A stretch of 64,000 nucleotides of DNA. It comes from Hanleya hanleyi (Eukaryota; Mollusca; Polyplacophora; Lepidopleurida; Hanleyidae). Under the pieces are notes generated by a model that was given only the letters and a program-made list of their open reading frames with translations, was not told where the DNA came from and searched no databases. Location: the NCBI GenBank assembly GCA_036873755.1, contig JAVTVY010033792.1, positions 62,001-126,000 on the forward strand, in the 5' to 3' direction. Both the position numbers and the translations under genes were made by a program. Below are positions 10,270 through 21,334 of this stretch, piece by piece (position 1 is the first letter of the stretch; every line of letters starts with the position of its first letter).

Positions 10270-12139
10270 TTTTTATACGCCCGCCCAAAAGGCGGACGTA
10301 TAATTATGTGATGGCGGTTTCCGTCCGTCTGTCCGTCTGTCCGGTTCTCGTGTCCGGTCTATATCTGGGACAGTTTCCTATCCACAGCTCCAGTTTTTGG
10401 TGAGTGGATACCCTACGGGGAGACGATGTGTCGCGCACCAAAATGAAGGTCGAGGTCACAGGTCAAAGGTCACGGGCCTAAAAAACAGGAAATCACTGAA
10501 GTCTATATCTGTGAACGTTTTCTATCCACAGTTGCAATTTTTTGTGAGTGGATACGCCAGGGGGAGACGATGTGTCGCGTACCAAAATTGAGGTCGAGGT
10601 CAGAGGTCAAAGGTCACAGTTGCCAAAAATCAGGAAATCATTGAACGTTGACAGTTTTCTATCTACAGTTCTAATTTTGGGTGAGTGGATGCCCTAGGGG
10701 AGGGACAATGTGTTGCATATTAAGTGTAGGTCAAGGTCAGAGGTCAAAGGTCAGTGTGATCGAAAAATCAGGAAATCGTTAAAAATTTCTAATTTTTTGT
10801 GAGTGGATTCAATAGGCGGAAATGAAGTGATGCATACCAAAAATTAGGTCACGGTCAAAGGTCACTGACCCCAAAATTAGGAAATTATTAAAAATAACAT
10901 TTTTTGTGTCAGTAGATACATTAGGGTGACACAATGTGTCACATACCAAAATGTAGGTCAAGGTCAAAGGTCAAGGTCACTGTGACCCCAAAATCGTGAA
11001 ATTGTTAAAAATCATGATTTTTTGTGTCCATTGAGAATTTGAGGGGAGACACTTTGTCATGTACCAAAATTTAGGCCAAGGTCAAAGGTCAAGGTCACTG
11101 TGACCCCAAAATCAGGAAGTCATTAAAAATCATGATTTTTTTGTGTGCATTGATAGATTGAAAGAAGACGATGTGTTTTGTACCAAAATTGAGGTCAAGG
11201 TCAAAGGTCAAGGTCACTGTGACCCCAAAATCAGGAAGTCATTAAAAATCATGATTTTTTTGTGTGCATTGATAGATTGAGAGAAGACGATGTGTTTTGT
11301 ACCAAAATTGAGGTCAAGGTCAAAGGTCAAGGTCACTGTGACCCCAAAATCAAGAAATCATTAAAAGTCACATTTTCATATGCCTGTTGAAGACGAGGTC
11401 GTGTAATGCGATGTTGCGTTCTGTCCATTCATCCATTAACATTTGTTGTCCATGCGATAGCTCTAGTTTCAAGGTATGGATTGGTACCAAACTTTGAGTA
11501 TACCTTACTCGCATGGCAAAGTGGAGCCATACATATGACATCAATTTGTCAAAGGTCTAGGTTGCAGTCCCCCAAAACTGAATCAAGCTTAGCTGACTAA
11601 ATGTGTTGGAATATTGTTGGAATATTCGAAGTTCTTTCCCCTGCATTTATATGGTATTGCCCTGTGGAGTTGTTTGAAACGCTTCATTTAGTTAAACTGT
11701 TGTGAAATAAAAACCATACATTTACTAATTTAACGGGGAGAGGAATCCTTTATGAACTTCACACCTGTTTATTAACTCAAGAACAAAGGTTTACTTCATC
11801 ACTTTCTTCTTCCTTCATGAAAAATTCTCTCGTCTGAAAGGAATCCATTTGCGGGAAAAACTACTATTTTCTTGTGTTTGACTATTGTCGATTTCAGTTT
11901 GGGATATGTGAGCTCTCAGCTCTTGCTTCAAGGTCAACTAGTTACCAAGAGTTAAGCTCATTTTAGTTTATCATTCAATATAAGATGTGATATATGTTAC
12001 ATTCTCATAAGCAAAAATTGTAGACCTTTCTCTGGATTGCTAGATCAATTGGAATCAAGGCTATTAAACAACCTTGAAATTTGAACCAATGTAATTCCAG
12101 ATATACGGGCGTATATTGAAGCCCCTTGGGCTCTTGTTA
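10270..12139. mobile_element. Helentron/pearl-like non-autonomous element, full length
   Basis: The left end is a T-run followed by a hairpin (CGCCCGCCCAAAAGGCGG). The start TATACGCCCG has its inverse CGGGCGTATA at 12107-12116, close to the right end GGGCTCTTGTTA. After the hairpin comes a GTCC/GTCT microsatellite (10320-10345), then about ten degenerate tandem cores of roughly 100-115 bp built around AGGTCAAGGTCAAAGGTCA and GTGACCCCAAAATCA. Terminal hairpin, subterminal inverted repeats, microsatellite and tandem core are the plan of HINE/pearl elements, which lack coding capacity. Both boundaries are confirmed by the copy at 54603-56294, where similarity stops at the same bases. Confidence 0.7.
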
Positions 12140-14540
12140 TCAGAGGTACGCTCGTTGGAAATTAAAGTTTTACGGGAGGCGATTCTGGGTTTTTTTTATG
12201 ATACCACTTTACGGGATTTCATTACAAATATGGGCGAGTGATAAATCGGTCGCCTGGAGGTCTTTGGGTGTGTGTGAGCGCGAGCGATTGCTCACCCTTC
12301 CTTGAAAAGACTGTTTGTGATTACACATATACATCATATGAGATACCTTGTTTTGAAAGACTTGATTGGTCAATTCGAAATCTTATAACCAAGTCTTGTA
12401 TTTTCATTGGCTTATGAATTGAATTTGAAGAACATCTATCCAATTATTGCAATTCATCTATTTGCAAGCCTTCCTCCACAGAAGTTACTGGTCTCTGATA
12501 TCATACGAATCAGTTCTACAGACCAAGATTCCTATATCATCTCGGGGGACCATTCTTGGATGGCCTTCATCAAATGTTCATCAATGTTATGTGTTTCCTT
12601 GGATCAGATTCTGCGAGCACATAGAATGGAAACCTTAATGCCAGTCACCCGCATTATTATATTCTCCATCTTCAACTCTTAGACAAGCTGTCTTCTATAC
12701 TGGAGCCATGCATTGGATCCCGGCCCTGTCCTTGCTGAAGGGCCTTGTGTGAATGAATGGCTTGTTTGATGGGTTTTTGTTGTGAAAAAATAACAGCCTG
12801 TTCACAATTGAATCTGCGTGGAAAGTTTGTCGAGGTGGACAGGCCTAGGTCTTCCTGCTCATTGCCGTGGAAGATTTCCTTATATGCGACGTAGGAGAGG
12901 AAAATCAATACTAATATTCTCAGCCTTTGGGTTATACCAGTAAAATAGCGGCCCACTATTGATTGAGTTAAATGCCAGCGTATGATAATTGGGCAAGATT
13001 TATGCAAGGCGAGGCGACTATAGCAGAGACAGGCTATAGAGGGTCCTTCCCTGTGATGTCAAGGGGAGCTAGACTGTACCATCGGCAAACCAAAGATATG
13101 GATATATATACATCAACTTAACATGTACTCGATATATACATGTACATCATCCATTTGGAGACTGATGCATATTTCTGATCACTATGGCAACATGGCACAA
13201 GTGGATAATTTGAGCAGCAGTGGATTAATAACCCTTCTCCATTCTGTGGCAGTTTGACAAGGACTGGCCAAGAGAGACTGTGGGAGCTAGGATTGTCACA
13301 AACTCTATTACATCTGCCAGACTGTTTAACACTGCATGGTGGCAAATCTCCACAATCTGTACACTGATACAAAGATTTGTGGTATTGGACTGCAGGCTTT
13401 CTGCTCCTCATCTCAGCAACATTCCAGTACTGTTGTTTCCCCGGACTGGTCTCTGTGCTGTATGTATTGTGTCAGTGAAGGTACAGGTGTGGTATCATCC
13501 GGTCCTTCTTCAATCTCACCACCACAACAGACTACATATATTCAGTGTTGTTCAGTGAAGGTGACACCAATCTTCCATGGTATAATACATACATATCTCA
13601 GCAGACCAGGTATTGGTATACAATACTTATTCTCTTTTTGTAGTTATGTGCAATTACTGTTGCTTAGTGGGCTGAAAACATTTTGTTAGAAGAAAAAAAT
13701 TGCTTTCTATCAAATAATATTTCATCTTTTTACGGTGTAACTGTTGGTTGGGGAGGAGGATTAATATGCGGAGCTAATCTCTGTTATCTTTACTGTTCTG
13801 GTATATTCTATTTTCAGGTTGATGTATATGTTTGAAATACTTGTCATTTTAATGTATCATTAATTATCTTGACATAGTATCTGTAACACCATAAATGGAC
13901 TGCAGAACATTTGAGCATGTAACATTTCAATAAGTAACATTTCGGCATAATTTGGTGGGTATGACATTCTGGCAACCTTATTTTACAGGACAAATTATGT
14001 TAAAAATAAATCACATTTTCTTTCTCTCCCTCTAATGTATAGATGCTTACATGTGTTCAGGATTGCATTCTCCATTACAGCTATATCTATCTATACCATC
14101 AAATCCGCAATGTCCGTCTGCCCATGTTTTATAACTCGATAACCACATGATGCAGAGATACAAGATATCCACAATTCGGAAGATATTGATCAGGAGAGTG
14201 GCATAGACATATTTTGGACTTGGGTGGCCACGCCCATATTTAATTTTATAAGAATATGCTGAATGGCAGGTTGGAAGGTGTGGATTACCGTGAAAGAGTA
14301 CCGTGTTGTGTTTATCTGGAATAACTTTGTGGACTGTGATACCTTGACTCTTCCCTGGTATAAGCGGGTTTTGATGACTTGTGTAAGCGTGTTTTGACAA
14401 GTGTTTGCCCCGTGAAGATGGATTTCCCATGTGATGGATTATTTTTGTAATTTTTTGCGTTTACTTTGGGTAAAACCTGATTAAAACTATACATTTCCAG
14501 AAATTTCAATAAATCTGACTATAAGGACTGTTGGTATGTT
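12140..14540. other. No gene recognised
   Basis: Up to about 12320 the sequence belongs to the block interrupting the 30-bp array. The remainder has overlapping short frames on both strands (for example 12407-12682, 13007-12672, 13336-13689) without recognisable domains. CATTTCGGC and ATTCTGGCA words near 13943-13975 resemble those at 26.1-26.5 kb. Confidence 0.4.
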
Positions 14541-15348
14541 TTGTTTATGGCGGATTCCACGCAAAACTGTACCACTAACTCCCATTTCTGTCCGTCTTTG
14601 ACGGACTATGACATTGGTAACACCAATAACTTGGAAAACATCATAAACAAACAATGTTATGTACCTTATTATCTAAAATGTGTCAATGAATTGCTTAAGA
14701 AGAAAATAAACAGGTGCCCCTATGAATTCTTTGTACAGTTTTTAGTTAAGCGGAACAAAACACAAATGACATTAATAACATTTGTGTTACTAATGTCATT
14801 TGTCCGTCAAAATCTATTTTGTATATGTACAAGAAATTTCTTATAACAGAAGCACTTGCATATGCTCAGTGGAATTAGGCCAAGCATATTGATGTATCTG
14901 TACCATTGTCAGTGTATGTCATCGCCCATGCTGTAATATTGAGCTTCTTCAAAAAATTTCTAATGTCATTTCTGTCATGGGAGTTGGACGGACATGACAT
15001 TAGAAACGTTTTTCAAACGCTCATAGTATCGATGTATTGGTATATAATACACTGGCAATGGTACATATATCTCAATAAGGTCAAGCTAGTACCACTGTAA
15101 ACCTTTAATTGAATAATTTAATGGACAATTGTTTTGTGGTGAATATTGTAAAAAAAGTTGGACGGACATATGACATTAGAACAAATGACATAATAGAACA
15201 TTTACATTTCTGCCTCTTTATTAATTATACTGCAGATAAGAAATGTGCAGTGTAAAACTGTTTATATTCAGATATGCATATATTACACAACATTTGTGGG
15301 TTTAGCAAACACAGTACAAGACACAGAGTCAGTTTTTTTTTCATATTT

Positions 15349-17800
15349 ACCCCTCAGCCCATAGGGCTGTGGGGTCTTGTCGTTGCCATGTACGTACATC
15401 CGTCCGTCCGTCCATCCTGGCGTCCGTCCTGGCGTCCGTTCGTCAACATGTTCTTGTCCGCTGAATATCTGCATATCTATGAAGTCGGGCCTGACCAAAC
15501 TTTGGTGAGAGCTTCCTGAATGTTGACCATGAAATGATTAGATTTTCAGATGGCTATGATGATTTCATGATTTTTAAAAAAAAAAAATATTTATTGATGG
15601 CTCAGCTTTTGTACTGTTATCTATGCCCATCAACATGTTCTTGTCCACTGAATATCTGCAGATCTATCAAGTCGGGCCTGACAAAACTTTGGCGAGAGCT
15701 TCCTGAATGTTTTCAGATGGCTATGATAATTTCATGATTTTTAATTTTTTTTTATTTTATTATTTGTTGATGGCTTAGCTTTTGCACTGTTATCTATGCC
15801 CATCAGGAACCCTTGGTTGCATGTTTCATTGTGAATCTTGACGGTTCGCTGATACAAGAAAGCCTGGTCCATTCAAGATTCTTATTGAATGAAGGACAAC
15901 AGTTTTCTTTAATTTTGCTATTAAATAAATCTATTCTACATCATATGATTTATCCTAATACTTTTGCATGAACCATATTTGTGTCCACACATTTAACTGG
16001 TACAACATAATGCTTCAATTTTTGTCACCAAACATGTTACTGTACCTTGGAAATTATTTAAAACGAGTGATTAGGAGAGCCCATTTTTAGCCTGACTCTG
16101 GGCAATTTTGAACCAATTTGCATATCTGGAGCTTATGACCCCCCCCCCCCAAATAATGATAAGGGTGGGCCTGTGTCAATCAGTGTGTTTACTTGTTATC
16201 ACACTTGTGCAATGCATAAATTGCCACTGATAAAGCTACACTTTCTTGCATGCTGTAATCCCAGTACACCACTCGCGTGAAACTGAAGTCTGTTCTGTTA
16301 TATACGGTATCCAGGGATTTTTTGCAGGTTCCGATCCCAACCTCCCAGTTTCTTTTCGTAATTCATTATTGAGGGTCCAATTCTTTTAAGTGAATTTCGG
16401 CACAAAGAGCCTGTGATCAGTCATAACACAGAGGTTTATTAACATGAAATTCAATACCCAGCTATTAAATCGTATCGATATTGAGGCTCCCAGAAGCTTT
16501 TTACCCCTCAGCCCGTAGGGCTGTAGGGTCTTGTCGTTGGCATGTACGTCTGGTCGGACGGACGGACGGACGGACGGACGGCCGTCTGTCAACAATTTTT
16601 TGTCCGGGCTAGATCTCAGTTACTATTTGACTGACAGCTCTGATACTCACAGTGAATATCCCTAGTATCCCAGAGATGTGCACTGTCATGTTTATTTCGC
16701 GTTACGTCATTTCTTTACAGAGTTATGGCCCTTTGAAATTTTGCGTCACTAACTTTTGTCCGGGCTAGATCTCAGTTACTATTTGACTGACAGCTCTGAT
16801 ACTCACAGTGAATATCCCTAGTATCCCAGAGATGTGCACTGTCATGTTTATTTCGCGTTAAGTCATTTCTTTACAGAGTTATGGCCCTTTGAAATTTTGC
16901 GTCACTAACTTTTGTCCGGGCTAGATCTCAGTTACTATTTGACCGACAGCTCTGATACTCACAGTGAATATCCCTAGTATCCCAGACATGTGCACTCTCA
17001 TGTTTATTTCGCGTTACGTCATTTCTTTACAGAGTTATGGCCCTTTGAAATTTTGCGTCACTAACTTTTGTCCGGGCTAGATCTCAGTTACTATTTGACC
17101 GACAGCTCTGATACTCACAGTGAATATCCCTAGTATCCCAGACATGTGCACTGTCATGTTTATTTCGTGTTACGTCATTTCTGTACAGAGTTATGGCCCT
17201 TTGAAATTTTGCGTCACTAACTTTTGTCCGGGCTAGATCTCAGTTACAATTTGACTGACAGCTCTGATACTCACAGTGAATATCCCTAGTAACCCAGAGA
17301 TGTTGAGTACTACACACACACACTCGACTCTTCCCTGGAATAGATCTTCATCTATGAAGAACTATTCACCAGATCTTTACTAACTTTTCTTGAGGTATCG
17401 ATCCACACAGTCTTGGATCGATATCCCTTCACAGGATTGATGACTGAAGCCGGTACTAGCAAATACTAATCGTTGAGTATTCTCTTGAATCAACATTAAT
17501 ACATATGTGGGTAAATAAATTTGACAGAATTCAGCAGATTTTTATGTCAACCTGTTATTCGCTGGACATATTGTGCTGAGGGGTCAAAGCACCTTTTAGG
17601 TGCAGCCTCATGTTCTAGGAGTATTTCCTTCAGAAATCCTTTCAAATTGAACAACAACAACACTTTCGTTTTTTGTTTCATTTGAGTTTTGGGCACCCAT
17701 ATGTTTTCCGAAACTAAATTGGCTCTAGATGCAGCCCTGATCCTACTTGACTAAAAACAAAAACAGGCTGAGGGGTCCACGCACCTTTTAGGTGCTTGCC
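15349..17800. mobile_element. Helentron/pearl-like element, outer copy
   Basis: The left end is ACCCCTCAGCC after a T-run, with a perfect hairpin CAGCCCATAGGGCTG, then (CCGT)n at 15400-15440. The right end has the inverse GGCTGAGGGGT at 17766-17776 followed by hairpin GCACCTTTTAGGTGC (17781-17795). Two degenerate cores near 15450 and 15635 share TTGTCCRCTGAATATCTGCA. The copy is interrupted by a second element of the same family at 16500-17616, giving left-left-right-right order of ends. Confidence 0.6.
16500..17616. mobile_element. Helentron/pearl-like element, inner copy with 156-bp core array
   Basis: The left end is ACCCCTCAGCC with hairpin CAGCCCGTAGGGCTG and a (ACGG)n tract at 16556-16580. 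Core units starting TGTCCGGGCTAGATCTCAG begin at 16601, 16757, 16913, 17069 and 17225, an exact 156-bp period with few substitutions. The right end has GCTGAGGGGTC and hairpin GCACCTTTTAGGTGC (17589-17603). The regular, little-diverged core indicates a younger element than the outer copy that holds it. Confidence 0.7.
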
Positions 17801-17888
17801 TGCAATTCATGTTAATGTTACAAACATCATTTTTCCGGTGAGACGGACAATTTGACGGACAGTGGTATAGTTTTACGTGGAATCCGCC

Positions 17889-19000
17889 ACATAAGGATAA
17901 AATGAAATCGGAAGAGGAACAGAAATAATTGACGTAAAATGCGCGATTTAACACCAGATGTGTTTGGTGTGTTCCCAGAGAAATGTTTGTAAAATAGTAA
18001 AATCTGCTTCCAAATTCCTGAATATTTCACGTAACGCGAGTATGAACAATCAGAATATCTTACATTGATGATTTTACTCATCAAATCTGTGCTTCTGAGT
18101 TCATTATAAACGTTTTTCCAGGACCTGATGATCTCTGTTTTCACGGGGTGATGTAGGCCCGTAGTGACTAATGGTCCTGTCTTATAGTCAGAAAAAAATT
18201 GAGCACCGGCTCTGTGTCTTGCTAACACAGCAAAAGATAGAGTTCTTACACGACAAGAAAGAGGTCTGAAACTTCCTTCTTTAGAGTGTCCAGGTTTCTG
18301 TGTTTTTAATGTTTGCGTATAGTTGCAGGTCTGATATGTTACATTTCCATTTCTAATTTTATGTGTGTTTTCGTTCATTTTCCAGTGGCACTACTTTCGT
18401 GCTCAAAATATGTCGTCTGCTAAACCACAGATTTTGATGTTGAGTGATTTTGTGGGACTAACTCATTCTCATTAGAAAGCCTGTTTGGGCAGTAATTTAG
18501 TATTAAATAATACCAGTATAAGTGTAATTCATTGTAGAAAACAATGGAATATTTCACTTTGCCTGTATTCATTTACATTTTCATGAAATATGTGTGTTGA
18601 GTTACAGTTTGGAATTTTCACCATTTAAGCTTACCCCTCAAGACCCTCTGCATTATCTTTTTATGGTAAGTTTCTAAAATCCAGTGGTGGTCAAATCATT
18701 TACGTAATAATTTCCCTGTATTCAGAAATGTTTTCTTTCCATTCTGCTTCTGAAATATTCATGGAATGTTGCAAGCATTTCCCCCTGATCTACAGAAAGA
18801 GCTCTGCATATCACAGACACACTGTGTTTGAAAATGTAAGGTGACAGGGGAGATTACCAAATAGAACTGTAATATATACTAGGGGTGTACTGGCAGTAGG
18901 AGGTACATGTATATAATATGATGACATGGGAGGATGTATCCCAGCATAGCTCCAGTCCATCTAACCATGAGGATTTTACATTGTATCTCAATATTCATTT
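17889..19000. other. No recognised gene; one long minus-strand frame
   Basis: A 183-codon frame on the minus strand (18378-17827) starts MNENTHKIRNGN and runs into the inverted end at 17862-17888. I see no domain, signal peptide or repeat in it, and its composition is ordinary. It may be a chance frame or an exon of an unknown gene. Confidence 0.3.
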
Positions 19001-19002
19001 TT

Positions 19003-20225
19003 ACCCCTCGGCCAATTTTGGTCATCGGATATTGTCGTCTTATACGTCTGTCTGTTCGTACGTCCGTACGTCAGTATGTGAGCGAGATATCCGAAAAAAG
19101 GTTCCACTGAAGAATTCCAAATTTGGTATGCTTATTTACCTAGTCAAGGACCAGAAGCCTATTGAATTGGGACCTGATTGGGTGGAAACCTTGGTGGCCA
19201 TCTTTAATTTTATGCAAAATGGATAATGATCCATATCTCTGAAACCATTCAACTGTTCAATACGAAAGTTGGTATACATCATTGATACATCAAGCAACTT
19301 TCAATGAATTACCAAACCGGCTTTTCTGAGTAGCTGGAAATCCTGGAGGCCATCTTTAATTTATGCAAATCGATAATGATACAAAATTACATATCTCTGT
19401 TACCATTCAATTGTTTTATATAAAAGTTGGTATACATCATCGATGCATACAGATAATTTAAATTGGGACCTGATTGACTGAAAACCTTGGCGGCCATCTT
19501 TAATTTATGCAAAAACTTTAATGATATATATCTCTGATATCATTTAAGTGTTCTATACCAAACTTGGTATACAGCATCGATGTATCAAGAGACTTGCAAT
19601 GAATAATCACATCAGTTCCTCTGAGGATGGGCGGCCATCTTAAATTTATGCAAAATCATTAATGATCTCATTCTCTAATACCGTTCAAGTGCTCGATGTA
19701 AAATTTGGTATACATCATCAATGCATCAAGAGACTTACGACAAATGACAGTTCCGGTTTCTCTGATTGGACGGAAACCCTTGGTGGCCATCTTTAATTTA
19801 TGCAAAATCTTTAATGATGTACATCTCTGATACCATTTCAGTGTTCTATACGAAACTTGGTATACAGCATCAATGTATCAAGAGACTTTCAATTAATAAC
19901 CACATCAGTTCCTCTGAGTGGCGGGAAGGATGAGCGGCCATCTTTAATTTATGCGAAATCATTAATGATCTCTATCTCTGATACCGTTCAAATGCTCGAT
20001 GTAAAATTATGTATACATCATTGATGCATCAAGAAACTTATGTAATGAATACTGGTTTCTCTGATTGGATGGAAACCTTGGGGATCATTCCTAATTGCAA
20101 AATTTTTGATAATCTGTATATTTCTGACTTGACTGCTTGGTGTTCCCTGACATCTTGGTTCAAATTGAATACATTATGAATGTACCCAGAGCCGAGGGGT
20201 TTTCAGATGCGCAGCTTCGTATTGT
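19003..20225. mobile_element. Helentron/pearl-like element with about 150-bp cores
   Basis: The left end is ACCCCTCGGCC followed by an imperfect hairpin and a GTCTGTCTG/GTCCGTACG tract. The right end has GCCGAGGGGT at 20191-20200. Six to seven cores of about 150 bp carry GGTATACATCATCGATGC and GGCCATCTTTAATTTATGC. The cores generate repeated short frames (for example WVETLVAIFN) that are not genes. Confidence 0.65.
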
Positions 20226-20229
20226 TATT

Positions 20230-21330
20230 TACTGCTGAAGGATATGCTTTCTATTATCTGAAAAAAAAGTGATTTTTTTTACAAATATTGGTAACATGCA
20301 GTGAAGACATTATTTTATCATTTCATCAGGTTCGTTTCATAATAGATGTCTGTCCCAGCGGTCACAAGTTATTTTTTTTTAATATATATATGTGTGCAAT
20401 TACACTAATGCACTAGAGATCCTTGTTGAGAGGAATGTGTGAGACTACAAGTATGGCTCTTCGCCATGGGATGGAACTTCAAAGAGTTAGTGGAATTATT
20501 CCAACAGCCTATTTTACATTTAAATAGCCCCGTTTCGGTGCCTAAGGCTCTAGTTAAATGTTTATCTGCCATTCTTCCTCTGCCTGCCCAGGCTGTCTGA
20601 AGATTGAAATGAGTCCATGTGTTAAAGACCCATGCCTTTTCAAATCTATTTTGGGCCAGAGAGAGAAAATTCTCTGCATGTCTATCAGGGAAAGAGTTAA
20701 CCAAAGTATTGCAAAGTTTATATTCAATGTATATTATTTCGGGAGTGCCAGGAAGTGTTTAGGTGCTGGACAAGGAAATTTCAAACCATTAAAGAGGTGT
20801 AAATGCATTTCCACACGTAAAGCCTGAAATTTACTGAACATTTATCCTTTATTCTGTTTTCTTTACTTTCCAAATTGTAAAATATTGAATCAGGGATCTT
20901 TATTCGTAAATTTGAATTACATTGCTAGCTACATGCCCACATAGCGGGCGATTTCATTGATACTGTATCTTATATCTGTTTCTCCCAGGCTGGCCTGCTA
21001 ATTTGTTGTCCAAATTAAATCCCTCTTAGTAATAGAAACAAAAATGAGAAATGGAGGATATGCTATATATTTGGGGGTATAATTAACCATTGTACTAATT
21101 CTCTCAGACTTCACTGACTGACAGGTTTAATAGCATTGAACATTTATAACTGTTATAGTCGAATGGGGGACATAAAAGCCAGACAGTTTTCATCTACAGT
21201 ACAAAAAAGAAGTATAACAAAGATATTGACCCAATTTATATTTGACCTGTTTGCCCCAATGTTGAGGTAATTTTGGTCCAATCATTGTCCAACTTTCTTG
21301 TCTTGTCAGTTTGAATTGGTTTTAACCATT
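20230..21330. other. No recognised feature
   Basis: Frames at 20405-20827 overlap on opposite strands and show no domain. The rest is AT-rich sequence without repeats that I can see. Confidence 0.4.
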
Positions 21331-21334
21331 TATT

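Larger units (their letters stand above)
14549..17888. mobile_element. Candidate DNA transposon with inverted ends and GGACGGAC motif array (locus B)
   Basis: A 27-bp sequence beginning GGCGGATTCCACG at 14549-14575 recurs inverted at 17862-17888 with two mismatches. Inside the left end GACGGAC/ATGACATTAG motifs occur at about 14600, 14791 (inverted), 14961-14983 (both orientations) and 15158, at steps of 170-192 bp. Two more GACGGACA words lie just inside the right end (17842-17860). The interior is filled by two nested Helentron-like elements, so the original would have been near 0.9 kb. No clear target duplication was found, so the exact ends and superfamily are open. Confidence 0.5.
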
